Shown: piece after piece, positions 44,876 through 54,390 of the stretch | Layout: the number at the start of each line of letters is the position of its first letter | How positions within the stretch are numbered: position 1 is the stretch's first letter | NCBI RefSeq assembly: GCF_030708455.1 | Contig: NZ_JAUYWF010000006.1 | Coordinates: 1-64,000 of the forward strand | Source: Halomonas sp. SSL-5 | GTDB lineage: Bacteria; Pseudomonadota; Gammaproteobacteria; Pseudomonadales; Halomonadaceae | DNA: 64,000 nucleotides | Direction: 5' to 3' | Program-made: the position numbers and the translations under genes | The notes under the pieces: model-generated | Databases searched by the model: none | Told to the model about the DNA's origin: nothing | What the model saw: only the letters and a program-made list of their open reading frames with translations

Positions 44876-46045
44876 TCAGGCGGCGTCGAGCGGGCGGGAC
44901 GGCCCGAAATGCTCGTAGTGGCGACGCTCGTCGGGCACGCCCAGCTCGGCCAGCGCTCGGTCCATGGCGGTCATGAAGCCCTGGGGGCCCACGAAGTAGC
45001 AGCGGGCATCCTCGGGCAGCAGGCTGGCGAGCAGCTCGCGGTCGATTCGGCCGGTATGGTCGGCCTCATCGCCGCGCTCGTGCACGCTCACCGCACGGAG
45101 CCGCTGAGGGTGCTCAGCGGCCAGGGCCGCTACCTCGTCACGGAAGGCGTGGTGCTCGGCATCCAGGGCGGCATGCAGATAGACCACTCGTCGCCCCTCG
45201 GCCAGGGCATGGCGGGCCATGGGGAGCATCGGCGTCTGGCCGACGCCACCGCTGGCCAGCAGCAGGGGCTCGTCACCGTCTTCCAGGGTCAGGTCGCCGG
45301 CCGGCGGCAGCAGCGCCAGGGTGTCGCCGACGCTCATGGCGTCGTGCAGGTGACGGCTGGCTCGGCCCTGGGGCTCGCGCTTGACCGAGATCCGGTAGCT
45401 CCGGCCGTTGGGCAGGGCCGACAGGCTGTAGTGCCGATAGACCGGCTCGCCATCGATGGTGAGCTTGACGCCGATGAACTGGCCGGGCTCATGGTCGGCG
45501 ACCGGGCCGTCGTCCACCGGCTCGAGCACGAAGGAGCGGATCACCGCACTCTCCTGGTGCGTCGCCGCGACCCGGAACTCGCGGGGGCCACCCCAGCCGC
45601 CGGGTATGCTCTCGAACTCGCGGTAGCGGTGCGCCTCCAGCTCGATGAGCAGCCCGGCCAGCTCCTCGTAGACGCCCTCCCAGGCGGCGGCGATCTCCGG
45701 CGTCACGGCGTCGCCCAGCACCTCGCCGATGGCGGCCATCAGGCATTCGCCAACGAGGGGGTAGTGCTCTGGGCGGATGTCCAGGGAGACATGCTTGCCG
45801 ACCACCGTGGCCAGGGTCTCGCGCACCTTCTCGCGATCGTGGCGCAACTGCACATAGGCCAGCACGGCGCCGGCCAGTGCCCGCGGCTGGCCGCCGTCAG
45901 CCTGGTGTGCCTGGTTGAACAGCGGCTTTACCTGCGGATAGCGCTCGAACAGCAGCGGGTAGAAGCGCTGGGTGATGGCGTCGAGGTGTTCGGCCACTAC
46001 CGGGGCGGTGGCGGCGATCAGCTGTTCCTGTTCCTGGGTCAGCAT
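44876..46045 (-). CDS. hmp: Flavohemoglobin (NO dioxygenase) Hmp
   Basis: 389 residues. The globin domain (1-140) has Tyr29, Gln53 and proximal His85 (GKHVSLDI), the flavohemoglobin heme-pocket set. The FAD domain has YRHYSLSALP, the NAD domain GGVGQTPML, and the end YEHFGP is typical. Converts NO plus oxygen to nitrate using NAD(P)H. An NsrR-type operator lies 29-51 bp upstream. The Yip1-type gene is 104 bases upstream on the same strand. Confidence 0.96.
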   Translation of the reverse strand: MLTQEQEQLIAATAPVVAEHLDAITQRFYPLLFERYPQVKPLFNQAHQADGGQPRALAGAVLAYVQLRHDREKVRETLATVVGKHVSLDIRPEHYPLVGECLMAAIGEVLGDAVTPEIAAAWEGVYEELAGLLIELEAHRYREFESIPGGWGGPREFRVAATHQESAVIRSFVLEPVDDGPVADHEPGQFIGVKLTIDGEPVYRHYSLSALPNGRSYRISVKREPQGRASRHLHDAMSVGDTLALLPPAGDLTLEDGDEPLLLASGGVGQTPMLPMARHALAEGRRVVYLHAALDAEHHAFRDEVAALAAEHPQRLRAVSVHERGDEADHTGRIDRELLASLLPEDARCYFVGPQGFMTAMDRALAELGVPDERRHYEHFGPSRPLDAA

Positions 46046-46073
46046 CGAGGGGCTCCGAGTCGGGGATGTTTAT

Positions 46074-46096
46074 AAAGTGCATGTAAATTACATGTT
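46074..46096. promoter_or_regulatory. NsrR-type operator of hmp
   Basis: A 23-bp dyad around ATGTAAATTACAT; read leftwards, half-sites AACATGTAATT and ACATGCACTTT match the NsrR consensus at 16 of 22 positions. Located 29-51 bp before the hmp ATG. Confidence 0.6.
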
Positions 46097-46148
46097 CATC
46101 CCCGTCGATGCCAGCCCCGCGACGCTGCACCGCATCAAGGGTCGCGGC

Positions 46149-46715
46149 TCAATAGGCCCAGACGATGGCCATCAACAGGCCCCAGGCCAGTACCCCGGCC
46201 GCCATAATGGTGTAGGCCGCCGACATGGTGGTGACGTCGTTTTCGCTGCGTTCGCACAGCGCCTGGAGGCCGTGGTAGACCAGGCTGCATGAGATGCCCA
46301 GGGCCACCAGTACCGCCAGGCTGTTGAGCAGCAGGCTGGGGATCAGCAGCACGATCGCCGAGGACCACAGCGGCAGTGGTGCCAGCGCGGCCAGCAGGTA
46401 GGCGTCGTGATAGTCGATCGACAGTTCGCGAGTGCCATTGACGACGGCATGAATCAGCCAGCCCATCACGAAGAAGGTGAGCAACTCGGCCAGGAACAGG
46501 ATGGTGGTGATGAAGCGCCACTCCCGGTCGGCGAAGCCCATGACGAAGCCGTCACCGTAGTGAGTGCCGGCATAGTAGAGCAGCACCGGCGGCAGCAGCG
46601 ACATGGGCAGCACCAGGCCCCAGGCAAGCACCGGGATCGAAGGCTTGCGTTGCTGCAGGCTCTTCCAGCCCGCCTGGCGGGTAAAGGGCAGTCGGATCAC
46701 GGTCAGCGGGTTCAT
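46149..46715 (-). CDS. Yip1 / DUF1282-type membrane protein
   Basis: 188 residues with five helices (ILAWG-type start at about 30, FITTILFLAELLTFFVMGWLIH, YLLAALAPLPLWSSAIVLLIPSLLLN, LAVLVALGISCSLVYHGLQAL, AAYTIMAAGVLAWGLLMAIVW). The tract around residue 115 and the overall layout match Yip1-domain proteins. Function unknown; upstream of hmp on the same strand and divergent from a MarR regulator. Confidence 0.7.
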   Translation of the reverse strand: MNPLTVIRLPFTRQAGWKSLQQRKPSIPVLAWGLVLPMSLLPPVLLYYAGTHYGDGFVMGFADREWRFITTILFLAELLTFFVMGWLIHAVVNGTRELSIDYHDAYLLAALAPLPLWSSAIVLLIPSLLLNSLAVLVALGISCSLVYHGLQALCERSENDVTTMSAAYTIMAAGVLAWGLLMAIVWAY

Positions 46716-46740
46716 TGCGGCATCCTCGTCGGTGGGGAAG

Positions 46741-46780
46741 TATCATTCTATGATATTGTTGCTTAACGTTTAGGCAGCAA
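46741..46780. promoter_or_regulatory. Two dyads in the Yip1 / marR divergent promoter
   Basis: TATCAT-TCT-ATGATA (46741-46755) is a perfect 6-3-6 dyad, and TTGTTGC-N11-GCAGCAA (46756-46780) matches at 6 of 7 arm positions. Further on, CATGTACATG (46813-46822) is a 10-bp palindrome. One of them is probably the MarR operator; which one cannot be decided. Confidence 0.4.
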
Positions 46781-46836
46781 CCCACCTACTGTCAAGCGGC
46801 GGAGATAGTGTCCATGTACATGCCGGGTACTCTTCC

Positions 46837-47250
46837 ATGAGCGATGACGCCCTGACCAAGCAGGACTTTCAGCGCCTTTCTCACTTTCGCTACCAGCTGC
46901 GCTGCTTCCTGCGGCAGAGCGAGGATATCTGTCGCGAGCACGGCCTGACGCCGCTGCAGTACCAGCTGCTGCTTCATCTGCTGGGGTTCGAGAGGCGGGA
47001 GTGGGCGTCCATCGGCGAGCTGGCCGAGCGGCTCCAGGCCAAGCACCACGGCACGGTGGCGCTGGTCGATCGCTGTGAGCAGCTGGGCCTGGTGGAGCGC
47101 CGCGCGAGCCGTGGCGACCGCCGGCGTATCGAGGTGCACCTGCTGGACCGTGGCGCCGAGCTGGCCCGGCGCATTGCCGAGCTGCACCAGCCGGAGCTTC
47201 GCCACCTGCAGGAAGAGTTCTGCCTTCCCGGCTGGCCCGAATTCCACTAG
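46837..47250 (+). CDS. MarR-family transcriptional regulator
   Basis: 137 residues. The winged helix-turn-helix (about 50-110) contains SIGELAERLQAKHHGTVALVDRCEQLGLVERRASRGDRRRIEVHLLDRG, typical MarR with the Asp-Arg wing. It is followed 95 bases later by a cytochrome P450 gene on the same strand that has its own FNR-type box. Candidate targets are itself, the divergent Yip1 gene, or the P450. Confidence 0.88.
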   Translation: MSDDALTKQDFQRLSHFRYQLRCFLRQSEDICREHGLTPLQYQLLLHLLGFERREWASIGELAERLQAKHHGTVALVDRCEQLGLVERRASRGDRRRIEVHLLDRGAELARRIAELHQPELRHLQEEFCLPGWPEFH

Positions 47251-47265
47251 GCCAGTCAGGGGCCG

Positions 47266-47279
47266 CTGACTTGCGTCAA
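47266..47279. promoter_or_regulatory. ANR/DNR-type box upstream of the P450
   Basis: CTGAC-TTGC-GTCAA matches 9 of 10 arm positions of the dyad seen before norC. A start 41.5 bp from the centre would be at 47314, with TCTCAT (47302-47307) in the -10 place and the ATG 32 bases further on. Confidence 0.55.
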
Positions 47280-47345
47280 TGCAGCCTTCGAGGGCGCATG
47301 CTCTCATGGCGACAAAGACTCTCTTATTTTCTTTCAGGAGATGAC

Positions 47346-48503
47346 ATGAGCGATACGCGCCAGCAGGACTGGGACCCGCGCGCCGAGAATGTGCTGAACG
47401 ACCAGATCAGCGCCTATGACGAGATGCGCCACCGTTGCCCGGTGGCCTTCAGCGACTATCTGCAGTGGTCGCTGTTTCGCCATGCCGACGTGATGCGCGT
47501 GCTCGAGGACCACGAGACCTTCAGCAACGTGGCCAGCCGCCACCTGTCGGTGCCCAACGCCATGGATCCGCCCGAGCATACCCGCTTCCGGCGGATCATC
47601 GAGCCCTATTTCGGCCCCGAGGCCATGGCCGAGTTCGCCCCCCGGTGCCGCGCCATCGCCGAAGGGGTCGTGGCTCGGCTGCCCGCCGACGGTGAGATGG
47701 AGGCGATGGCCGAGATGGGCCAGGATTTCGCCCTGGAGATCCAGTGCGCCTTCATGGGCTGGCCCACCGCACTTCACGAGCCACTGCGTGCCTGGGTGAA
47801 GCGTCAGCAGGCCGCCACTCTGGCCCAGGACCGAGAGGCGCTGGGCGAGCTGGCGCTGGAATTCGATGGCGTGATCCGTGAGCAACTGGCCAGCCGCCGC
47901 GCGGCCGGCGATGACGCCCCCGATGACGTCACCACTCGCATCATGAACGAGACCGTCGAGGGGCGCGCGCTCGCCGACGAAGAGATCGTCAGCATCCTGC
48001 GCAACTGGACGGTGGGTGAACTCGGCACCATCTCGGCGAGCATCGGTATCCTGATGCGCTATCTGGCGGCCGATCCGGAACTCCAGGGGCGACTGCGCGC
48101 CGAGCGGAAGCTGCTGCCGGCGGCCATCGACGAGGTCCTGCGTCTCGATGCCCCGCTGATGTCCAACCGGCGCATCGCTACCTGCCCGGTGGAGATCGGT
48201 GGCCGTCGACTCGAGGCGGGTGAGCGTCTGACGATCCTGTGGGGCTCGGTCAACCGCGACGAGGCGGTGTTCGGTGACCCCGATGAGGTGCGCCTGGATC
48301 GCGACCCGCAGGACAACCTGCTGTATGGCGCCGGTGTCCACGTCTGCCCCGGGGCGCCGCTGGCGCGCATGGAGCTCAAGGACTTCATGGACGCGCTGCT
48401 CGACGCCACCGTCGACATCACCCTGCTGCCGGGCCGCCCCGCGGTTCGCGCCCTCTACCCCGCCGGCGGCTACTCCGAGGTGCCGTTGCACGTGCGGCGC
48501 TAG
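47346..48503 (+). CDS. Cytochrome P450 within the denitrification cluster
   Basis: 385 residues, a soluble class I-type bacterial P450. C-helix HTRFRR (78-83), ExxR at Glu263-Arg266 (EVLR), and the heme loop YGAGVHVCPG with Cys334. The I-helix reads TVGELGTISA: the Thr (Thr228) is kept, but the acid before it (Asp251 in P450cam, ungapped alignment) is Gly227, so the usual proton relay for oxygen activation is altered. Fungal P450nor also lacks the acid. No ferredoxin or reductase gene is adjacent. ATG 47346 has CAGGAG upstream. Function unknown: NO-linked chemistry or ordinary hydroxylation. Confidence 0.93.
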   Translation: MSDTRQQDWDPRAENVLNDQISAYDEMRHRCPVAFSDYLQWSLFRHADVMRVLEDHETFSNVASRHLSVPNAMDPPEHTRFRRIIEPYFGPEAMAEFAPRCRAIAEGVVARLPADGEMEAMAEMGQDFALEIQCAFMGWPTALHEPLRAWVKRQQAATLAQDREALGELALEFDGVIREQLASRRAAGDDAPDDVTTRIMNETVEGRALADEEIVSILRNWTVGELGTISASIGILMRYLAADPELQGRLRAERKLLPAAIDEVLRLDAPLMSNRRIATCPVEIGGRRLEAGERLTILWGSVNRDEAVFGDPDEVRLDRDPQDNLLYGAGVHVCPGAPLARMELKDFMDALLDATVDITLLPGRPAVRALYPAGGYSEVPLHVRR

Positions 48504-48523
48504 TCGCAGGCCAGGCCATGATG

Positions 48524-48553
48524 AAGGAAGGCGCCCCGCGGGGCGCCTTCCTT
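48524..48553. terminator. Perfect palindromic bidirectional terminator
   Basis: AAGGAAGGCGCCCCG and its exact complement meet at the centre, giving A-rich and T-rich ends in both directions. It separates the convergent P450 and nirF genes. Confidence 0.85.
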
Positions 48554-48572
48554 GCTTCCGGTGGCCGGGTCA

Positions 48573-49796
48573 TCAGAGCCCGATACGGTGCGCTCGGTCG
48601 GTAAAGAAGATGCCGCTGGGCGACTCGCTGTCGAGACGCGTGATCTCTTCCAGGGTACGGGTGTCGTAGACCACTACCCGATCACTGTCCCGGGCCGAGA
48701 CCCAGGCCTGCTCCCCCTTGGGGGTGAACTCCATGTGCAGAACCGCCTCGCCGGGCGTGAGGGTGGCGACGACCTCGCGGGATTCGGTATCGATCACCTG
48801 CACCACGTCGTTGTCGGGGTGGGCGAAGTTCACCCAGATCTGACGCTCGTCCGGGCGCCGCATCACGAAGATCGGCTGGCCATGGACCGGGATGCGGTCG
48901 ACCAGTGACCAGTCGTCGCTGTCGGCGACCAGCACCTCGTGGCGGCCCACCGCCGGCAGCCAGGCCTCGTCGCCGGCCAGGGTCCAGCCCTCCAGGTGGG
49001 GCATCTTGTAGACCGGCAGGCGCTCCTCCCCGCGGCCGTAGTCGGGGAGGATGCGCCGCACGCCTGCCTCCGGGTGCCACAGGTCGAGCAGCGCCAGTCC
49101 ATCCTCGCCGAACAGCCCGGCGATGTAGTAGCGCCCGTTGGGGCCGATCAGGGCATCGTAGGGCTGCTTGCCGATATCGGTGAATCGCGTCACCTCGGGG
49201 GTGTCGCCGCGCATCTCGATCAGGTGAATCTCGCCGGCCTCGAACAGGCTGTAGACGAAGCGGTTACCGGGGGCGTCCACCAGGCCCACCACCTTGGAGC
49301 GCTGCGCCTCGCCTTTCTCGTCGACCCAGGTGGCAGGGATGTCCGCCACCTCCTCCAGGGTCTCGCTGTCGAAGAGCTTCACGCCGCCCGGCTCGTAGTT
49401 GGCCACCGCCACCAGGGCGCCGTCCTGGGAGACGGCGCCGCCGATGCTGTTGCCGGACTGCATCACCCGGTGAGTGATCTCGCCGGTGAGCAGGTCAACC
49501 CGGCTCAGGCCGCCATCGCGACCGAACACGAAGGCGTAGCGGGCGTCGCGGGAGAACTTAATCGAGGCGTGGGAGAGATCCCCCAGCCCCTCCACCCGGT
49601 CGAGGATGCGGCGTTCGCTGGTGTCCACCACCGCCAGGCTGCCGGTGGCGCGCTCCACCACCACGCCGAGGTCACCGGTGCCGCGCAGCTCGGCGGTCGG
49701 AGTCGCCTGACAGCCGGCCAGCAGGGCGAGTAGCGAGACGGCGGCGAGGGGTTTGCGAAGTGCTGGGGGCATCATGGGCATGACGTCGTCACTCAT
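48573..49796 (-). CDS. nirF: NirF, heme d1 biosynthesis lipoprotein
   Basis: 407 residues. A signal peptide with lipobox LLAGC (Cys29) makes it a periplasmic lipoprotein; the rest is an eight-bladed cytochrome d1-like propeller (for example HASIKFSRDARYAFVFGRDG and MEFTPKGEQAWVSARDSD). Needed late in heme d1 formation. Its ATG overlaps the nirC stop by 8 bases; an in-frame ATG at 49781 is an alternative start. Cotranscribed with nirC leftwards, divergent from nirS. Confidence 0.92.
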   Translation of the reverse strand: MSDDVMPMMPPALRKPLAAVSLLALLAGCQATPTAELRGTGDLGVVVERATGSLAVVDTSERRILDRVEGLGDLSHASIKFSRDARYAFVFGRDGGLSRVDLLTGEITHRVMQSGNSIGGAVSQDGALVAVANYEPGGVKLFDSETLEEVADIPATWVDEKGEAQRSKVVGLVDAPGNRFVYSLFEAGEIHLIEMRGDTPEVTRFTDIGKQPYDALIGPNGRYYIAGLFGEDGLALLDLWHPEAGVRRILPDYGRGEERLPVYKMPHLEGWTLAGDEAWLPAVGRHEVLVADSDDWSLVDRIPVHGQPIFVMRRPDERQIWVNFAHPDNDVVQVIDTESREVVATLTPGEAVLHMEFTPKGEQAWVSARDSDRVVVYDTRTLEEITRLDSESPSGIFFTDRAHRIGL

Positions 49797-50130
49797 CCAG
49801 GGGGTTGTCGTTCTGCAGGTGGTCGGCGAGCCACAGGGCCTCCTGTTCGGTGAGCAGGCCCTCCCAGCCGGGCATGGCGGTGCCCTTGACGCCGTGGAGG
49901 ATCAGCGCGGCCAGGCCGCCTTGGCTGTAGGCGTTCATGCGTGACCGGGGCAGTTCAGGCCCCAGGCCGCCGCGCAGGGTCATGCCGTGGCAGGAGCCGC
50001 AGTCCTGATAGAGCAGCGTCTCGAGCTCGGCCTCGCGTTCGGCGGAGAGTGGCGCCTCGGCCTGGGCGGCGAGCGGCAGCACCCAGGCCATGGCCAGCAG
50101 CGAGAGGCGTAGGGTGAGGGGCGGCAACAT
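49789..50130 (-). CDS. nirC: NirC, c-type cytochrome of the nir cluster
   Basis: 113 residues. A signal peptide (about 1-25, ending AAQAEA) and one heme site CGSCH followed by GMTLRGGLGPELP; axial Met in AMPGWEGLL. Periplasmic electron carrier used in heme d1 maturation or for NirS. A DNR-type box at 50187-50200 precedes it. Confidence 0.9.
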   Translation of the reverse strand: MLPPLTLRLSLLAMAWVLPLAAQAEAPLSAEREAELETLLYQDCGSCHGMTLRGGLGPELPRSRMNAYSQGGLAALILHGVKGTAMPGWEGLLTEQEALWLADHLQNDNPLDE

Positions 50131-50186
50131 GGCGACTCCTGAGGTAAGCGTTGGGGAGAGTGTCCCTGCCCGGGCGTCGGCGCGTA

Positions 50187-50200
50187 TTGATTGGCGTCAA
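50187..50200. promoter_or_regulatory. ANR/DNR-type box for nirC-nirF
   Basis: TTGAT-TGGC-GTCAA. Measured leftwards, a start near 50152 (41.5 bp from the centre) falls 22 bases before the nirC ATG, so this box most likely serves the leftward operon. Confidence 0.75.
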
Positions 50201-50277
50201 CGAAAGTCTCCTATGCCTGTGCTTATCAGCAAAGCCCGGAGGGCTCAATTTCCCTTTGTGGGTAGCCGTTCCGTGCT

Positions 50278-52219
<1,942 letters not shown>

Positions 52220-52276
52220 TCGGGACCCGGCGGCGGGCGCACGCCCGCCGCCACCCGCCGCAAGTGAGCTGTGCCG

Positions 52277-52771
52277 ATGCATTGCCAAGCCCCGATTCAC
52301 CAAGCCCTCGATGCGCTGGACCGTCGCCTGATCGACAGCTACCAGCGCGGCCTGCCGGTCTGCAACCGCCCCTTCCACACAGTGGCCGAGCGCCTGGGCA
52401 CCAGTGAGGCCGAGGTGATCTCACGTCTCGAGCGCCTGCAGGAAATGGGCGTGCTGAGCCGGGTGGGGCCGGTGTTCGACCATGCCCGGGCCGGCGCCAG
52501 CCTGCTCGCCGCCGTGGCCGTGCCCGAGGCCGAGCGCGATGCCTTCGCAGAGCTCATCAACGCCGCTCCCGGCGTCAACCACAACTATGCCCGCGAACAC
52601 GACTTCAACCTGTGGTTCGTGATGACCGCACCGGACGAGCCCGAGCTCGAGGCGCGGCTCGACGCCCTGGAGGCACGCCTGGGCGTGCCGATCCTGCGCC
52701 TGCCGATGCTCGAGGGCTACCATATCGACTTGTCGTTCCCCATTCCCTGGGCCGAGCTGGAGCGCGCATGA
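52277..52771 (+). CDS. nirD: Siroheme decarboxylase subunit NirD
   Basis: 164 residues of the Lrp/AsnC-like family. N-terminal helix-turn-helix-like LDRRLIDSYQRGLPVCNRPF, then an RAM-like domain with VGPVFDHARAGASLLAAVAVPE and HNYAREHDFNLWFVM. With NirL, NirG and NirH it converts siroheme to didecarboxysiroheme. Assigned NirD by order and by the short form with the NLWF motif. An in-frame GTG at 52271 is a second start option. Confidence 0.85.
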   Translation: MHCQAPIHQALDALDRRLIDSYQRGLPVCNRPFHTVAERLGTSEAEVISRLERLQEMGVLSRVGPVFDHARAGASLLAAVAVPEAERDAFAELINAAPGVNHNYAREHDFNLWFVMTAPDEPELEARLDALEARLGVPILRLPMLEGYHIDLSFPIPWAELERA

Positions 52772-53310
52772 AGACCACCGACGACCTGGAGTTCGCCGCC
52801 ACCGGCGCCGCCCGCCATGCGCCCTCGGCCGAGGCCGAGCGCCGCCTGCGCGGCCTGCTCGAACAGGGGCTGCCGCTTGTCCCGCGTCCCTGGCGCACCC
52901 TGGCCGAACAGGCCGGCATGGCCGAGGACCAAGTGATGGCCTGCGTACACCGCTGGCAGGCCGACGGCATGATCAAGCGCCTGGGACTGGTGGTGAAGCA
53001 CCGTCGCCTGGGCATCCAGGCCAACGCCATGGTGGTATGGAACGTGCCCGACGAGCGGGTCGCCGAGGTGGGCCGACGCCTGGCCCACGAGACCGCCGTG
53101 ACACTCTGCTACCGTCGCCCCCGGCGGCTGCCCGACTGGCCCTACAACCTGTTCTGCATGATCCACGGCGCCCGCCGCGAGCGGGTCGAGGCGGAACTTG
53201 CCGCCATCGTCGAGCGCCTGGGCCTGGGTGACCTGGAGCACCGCGTGCTGTTCAGCACCCATGCCTATCGTCAGTGCGGTGGCCGCTACGTGCGCGAGGG
53301 GGCGGCATGA
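52768..53310 (+). CDS. nirL: Siroheme decarboxylase subunit NirL
   Basis: 180 residues. Same family as NirD, but of the NirH/NirL subtype with GIQANAMVVWNVPDE and CYRRPRRLPDWPYNLFCMIHG, which contains the His/Arg residues of the active-site half. A 25-residue N-terminal extension precedes the helix-turn-helix-like part. ATGA overlap with nirD and nirG, so tightly coupled. Named by the D-L-G-H order known from Pseudomonas. Confidence 0.85.
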   Translation: MKTTDDLEFAATGAARHAPSAEAERRLRGLLEQGLPLVPRPWRTLAEQAGMAEDQVMACVHRWQADGMIKRLGLVVKHRRLGIQANAMVVWNVPDERVAEVGRRLAHETAVTLCYRRPRRLPDWPYNLFCMIHGARRERVEAELAAIVERLGLGDLEHRVLFSTHAYRQCGGRYVREGAA

Positions 53311-53765
53311 CCCTCGATGACCTGGACGCCGTCGATCGTCGCCTGATCAACCGCCTGCAGGATGGCCTGCCGCTGGTGGCACGCCCCTTCGCGGCGGTGG
53401 CCGAGGGGCTGGATATCGCCGAGGGTGACCTGCTCTACCGCCTGGAGCGGCTGCGCGAGGGCGGGGTGCTCAGCCGTTTCGGCCCCATGTACCACGCCGA
53501 GCGCCTGGGCGGCGGCCTGACCCTGGCCGCGCTTGCGGTGCCCGAGTCCGACTATGATGAGATTGTCGCGACGGTCAATGCCTTCCCCGAGGTGGCCCAC
53601 AACTATCGTCGCGAGCACGAGCTCAACATGTGGTTCGTGCTGGCCACCGAGACGCCGCAGGGTATCGCCGAGACCATCGCCGGGATCGAGGCGGCCACCG
53701 GCCTGCCGGTCTACAACATGCCCAAGGAGGAGGAGTTCCATGTCCGTCTCCACCTGCCCGTCTAG
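53307..53765 (+). CDS. nirG: Siroheme decarboxylase subunit NirG
   Basis: 152 residues, NirD-like subtype: DRRLINRLQDGLPLVARPFAAVAEGLDIAEGDLLYRLERL, then FGPMYHAERLGGGLTLAALAVPE and HNYRREHELNMWFVLATE. Overlaps nirL by 4 bases at its start and nirH by 26 bases at its end. Confidence 0.85.
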   Translation: MTLDDLDAVDRRLINRLQDGLPLVARPFAAVAEGLDIAEGDLLYRLERLREGGVLSRFGPMYHAERLGGGLTLAALAVPESDYDEIVATVNAFPEVAHNYRREHELNMWFVLATETPQGIAETIAGIEAATGLPVYNMPKEEEFHVRLHLPV

Positions 53766-54339
53766 GCCGGCGCCGCGCCGCGAAGCCGTCGAGGCTGCAG
53801 TCCCGACGCCGGATGCCGGGGGACTCGATGCCGCCGATCGTGCCATCGTGCTGGCCACCCAGGCCGGCCTGCCGCTGGTGCCTGACCCCTGGGGCGCGGT
53901 GGGCCGCGAGGTGGGCATGAGCGGTGCCGAGGTGCTCGAGCGCATGCAGGCCATGCAGGAAAGCGGGGTGATCCGCCGGGTCGCCGCGGTGCCCAACCAC
54001 TACCGGCTCGGCTACGTGGCCAACGGCATGACGGTATGGGACGTCGACGACGCCCAGATCGACCGCCTGGGCCGCGAGGTGGCCGCCATCGAGGGCGTCA
54101 GCCACTGCTATCGTCGCCCGCGCCACCTGCCGCACTGGCCCTACAACCTGTTCGCCATGCTGCATGGCCGCAACCGCGAGGAGGTCGAGCGCCAGGCCGC
54201 GGTGCTGCGCCAGCGCCTGGGCGAGGCGTGTCGTGATCACCGCATCCTCTACAGTACGCGCATCCTCAAGAAGACCGGGCTGCGCCTGGCCGGCAGCCGG
54301 CCGAGCACTGCGCCCACGGACACCCAACGTCGGGGCTGA
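53740..54339 (+). CDS. nirH: Siroheme decarboxylase subunit NirH
   Basis: 199 residues, NirL-like subtype with GYVANGMTVWDVDDAQ and CYRRPRHLPHWPYNLFAMLHG. The N-terminus has a 40-residue extension before the DNA-binding-like part, and the C-terminus a 25-residue charged tail. The start at 53740 lies inside nirG behind AAGGAGGAGG, a strong internal ribosome-binding site. Confidence 0.83.
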   Translation: MSVSTCPSRPAPRREAVEAAVPTPDAGGLDAADRAIVLATQAGLPLVPDPWGAVGREVGMSGAEVLERMQAMQESGVIRRVAAVPNHYRLGYVANGMTVWDVDDAQIDRLGREVAAIEGVSHCYRRPRHLPHWPYNLFAMLHGRNREEVERQAAVLRQRLGEACRDHRILYSTRILKKTGLRLAGSRPSTAPTDTQRRG

Positions 54340-54390
54340 GTCGCGCCCGCCGCGGCGGCTCAGCACAGCAAATCCCAGCAGGAGAACGCC

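Noticed and set aside
46741..46755. Dyad before the Yip1-type gene as a third NsrR operator near hmp
   Set aside because: Only about 10 of 22 positions match; a MarR operator is more likely.
47346..48503. P450 firmly called a bacterial P450nor (CYP55)
   Set aside because: The missing I-helix acid and context are suggestive only; overall similarity to CYP55 was not established.
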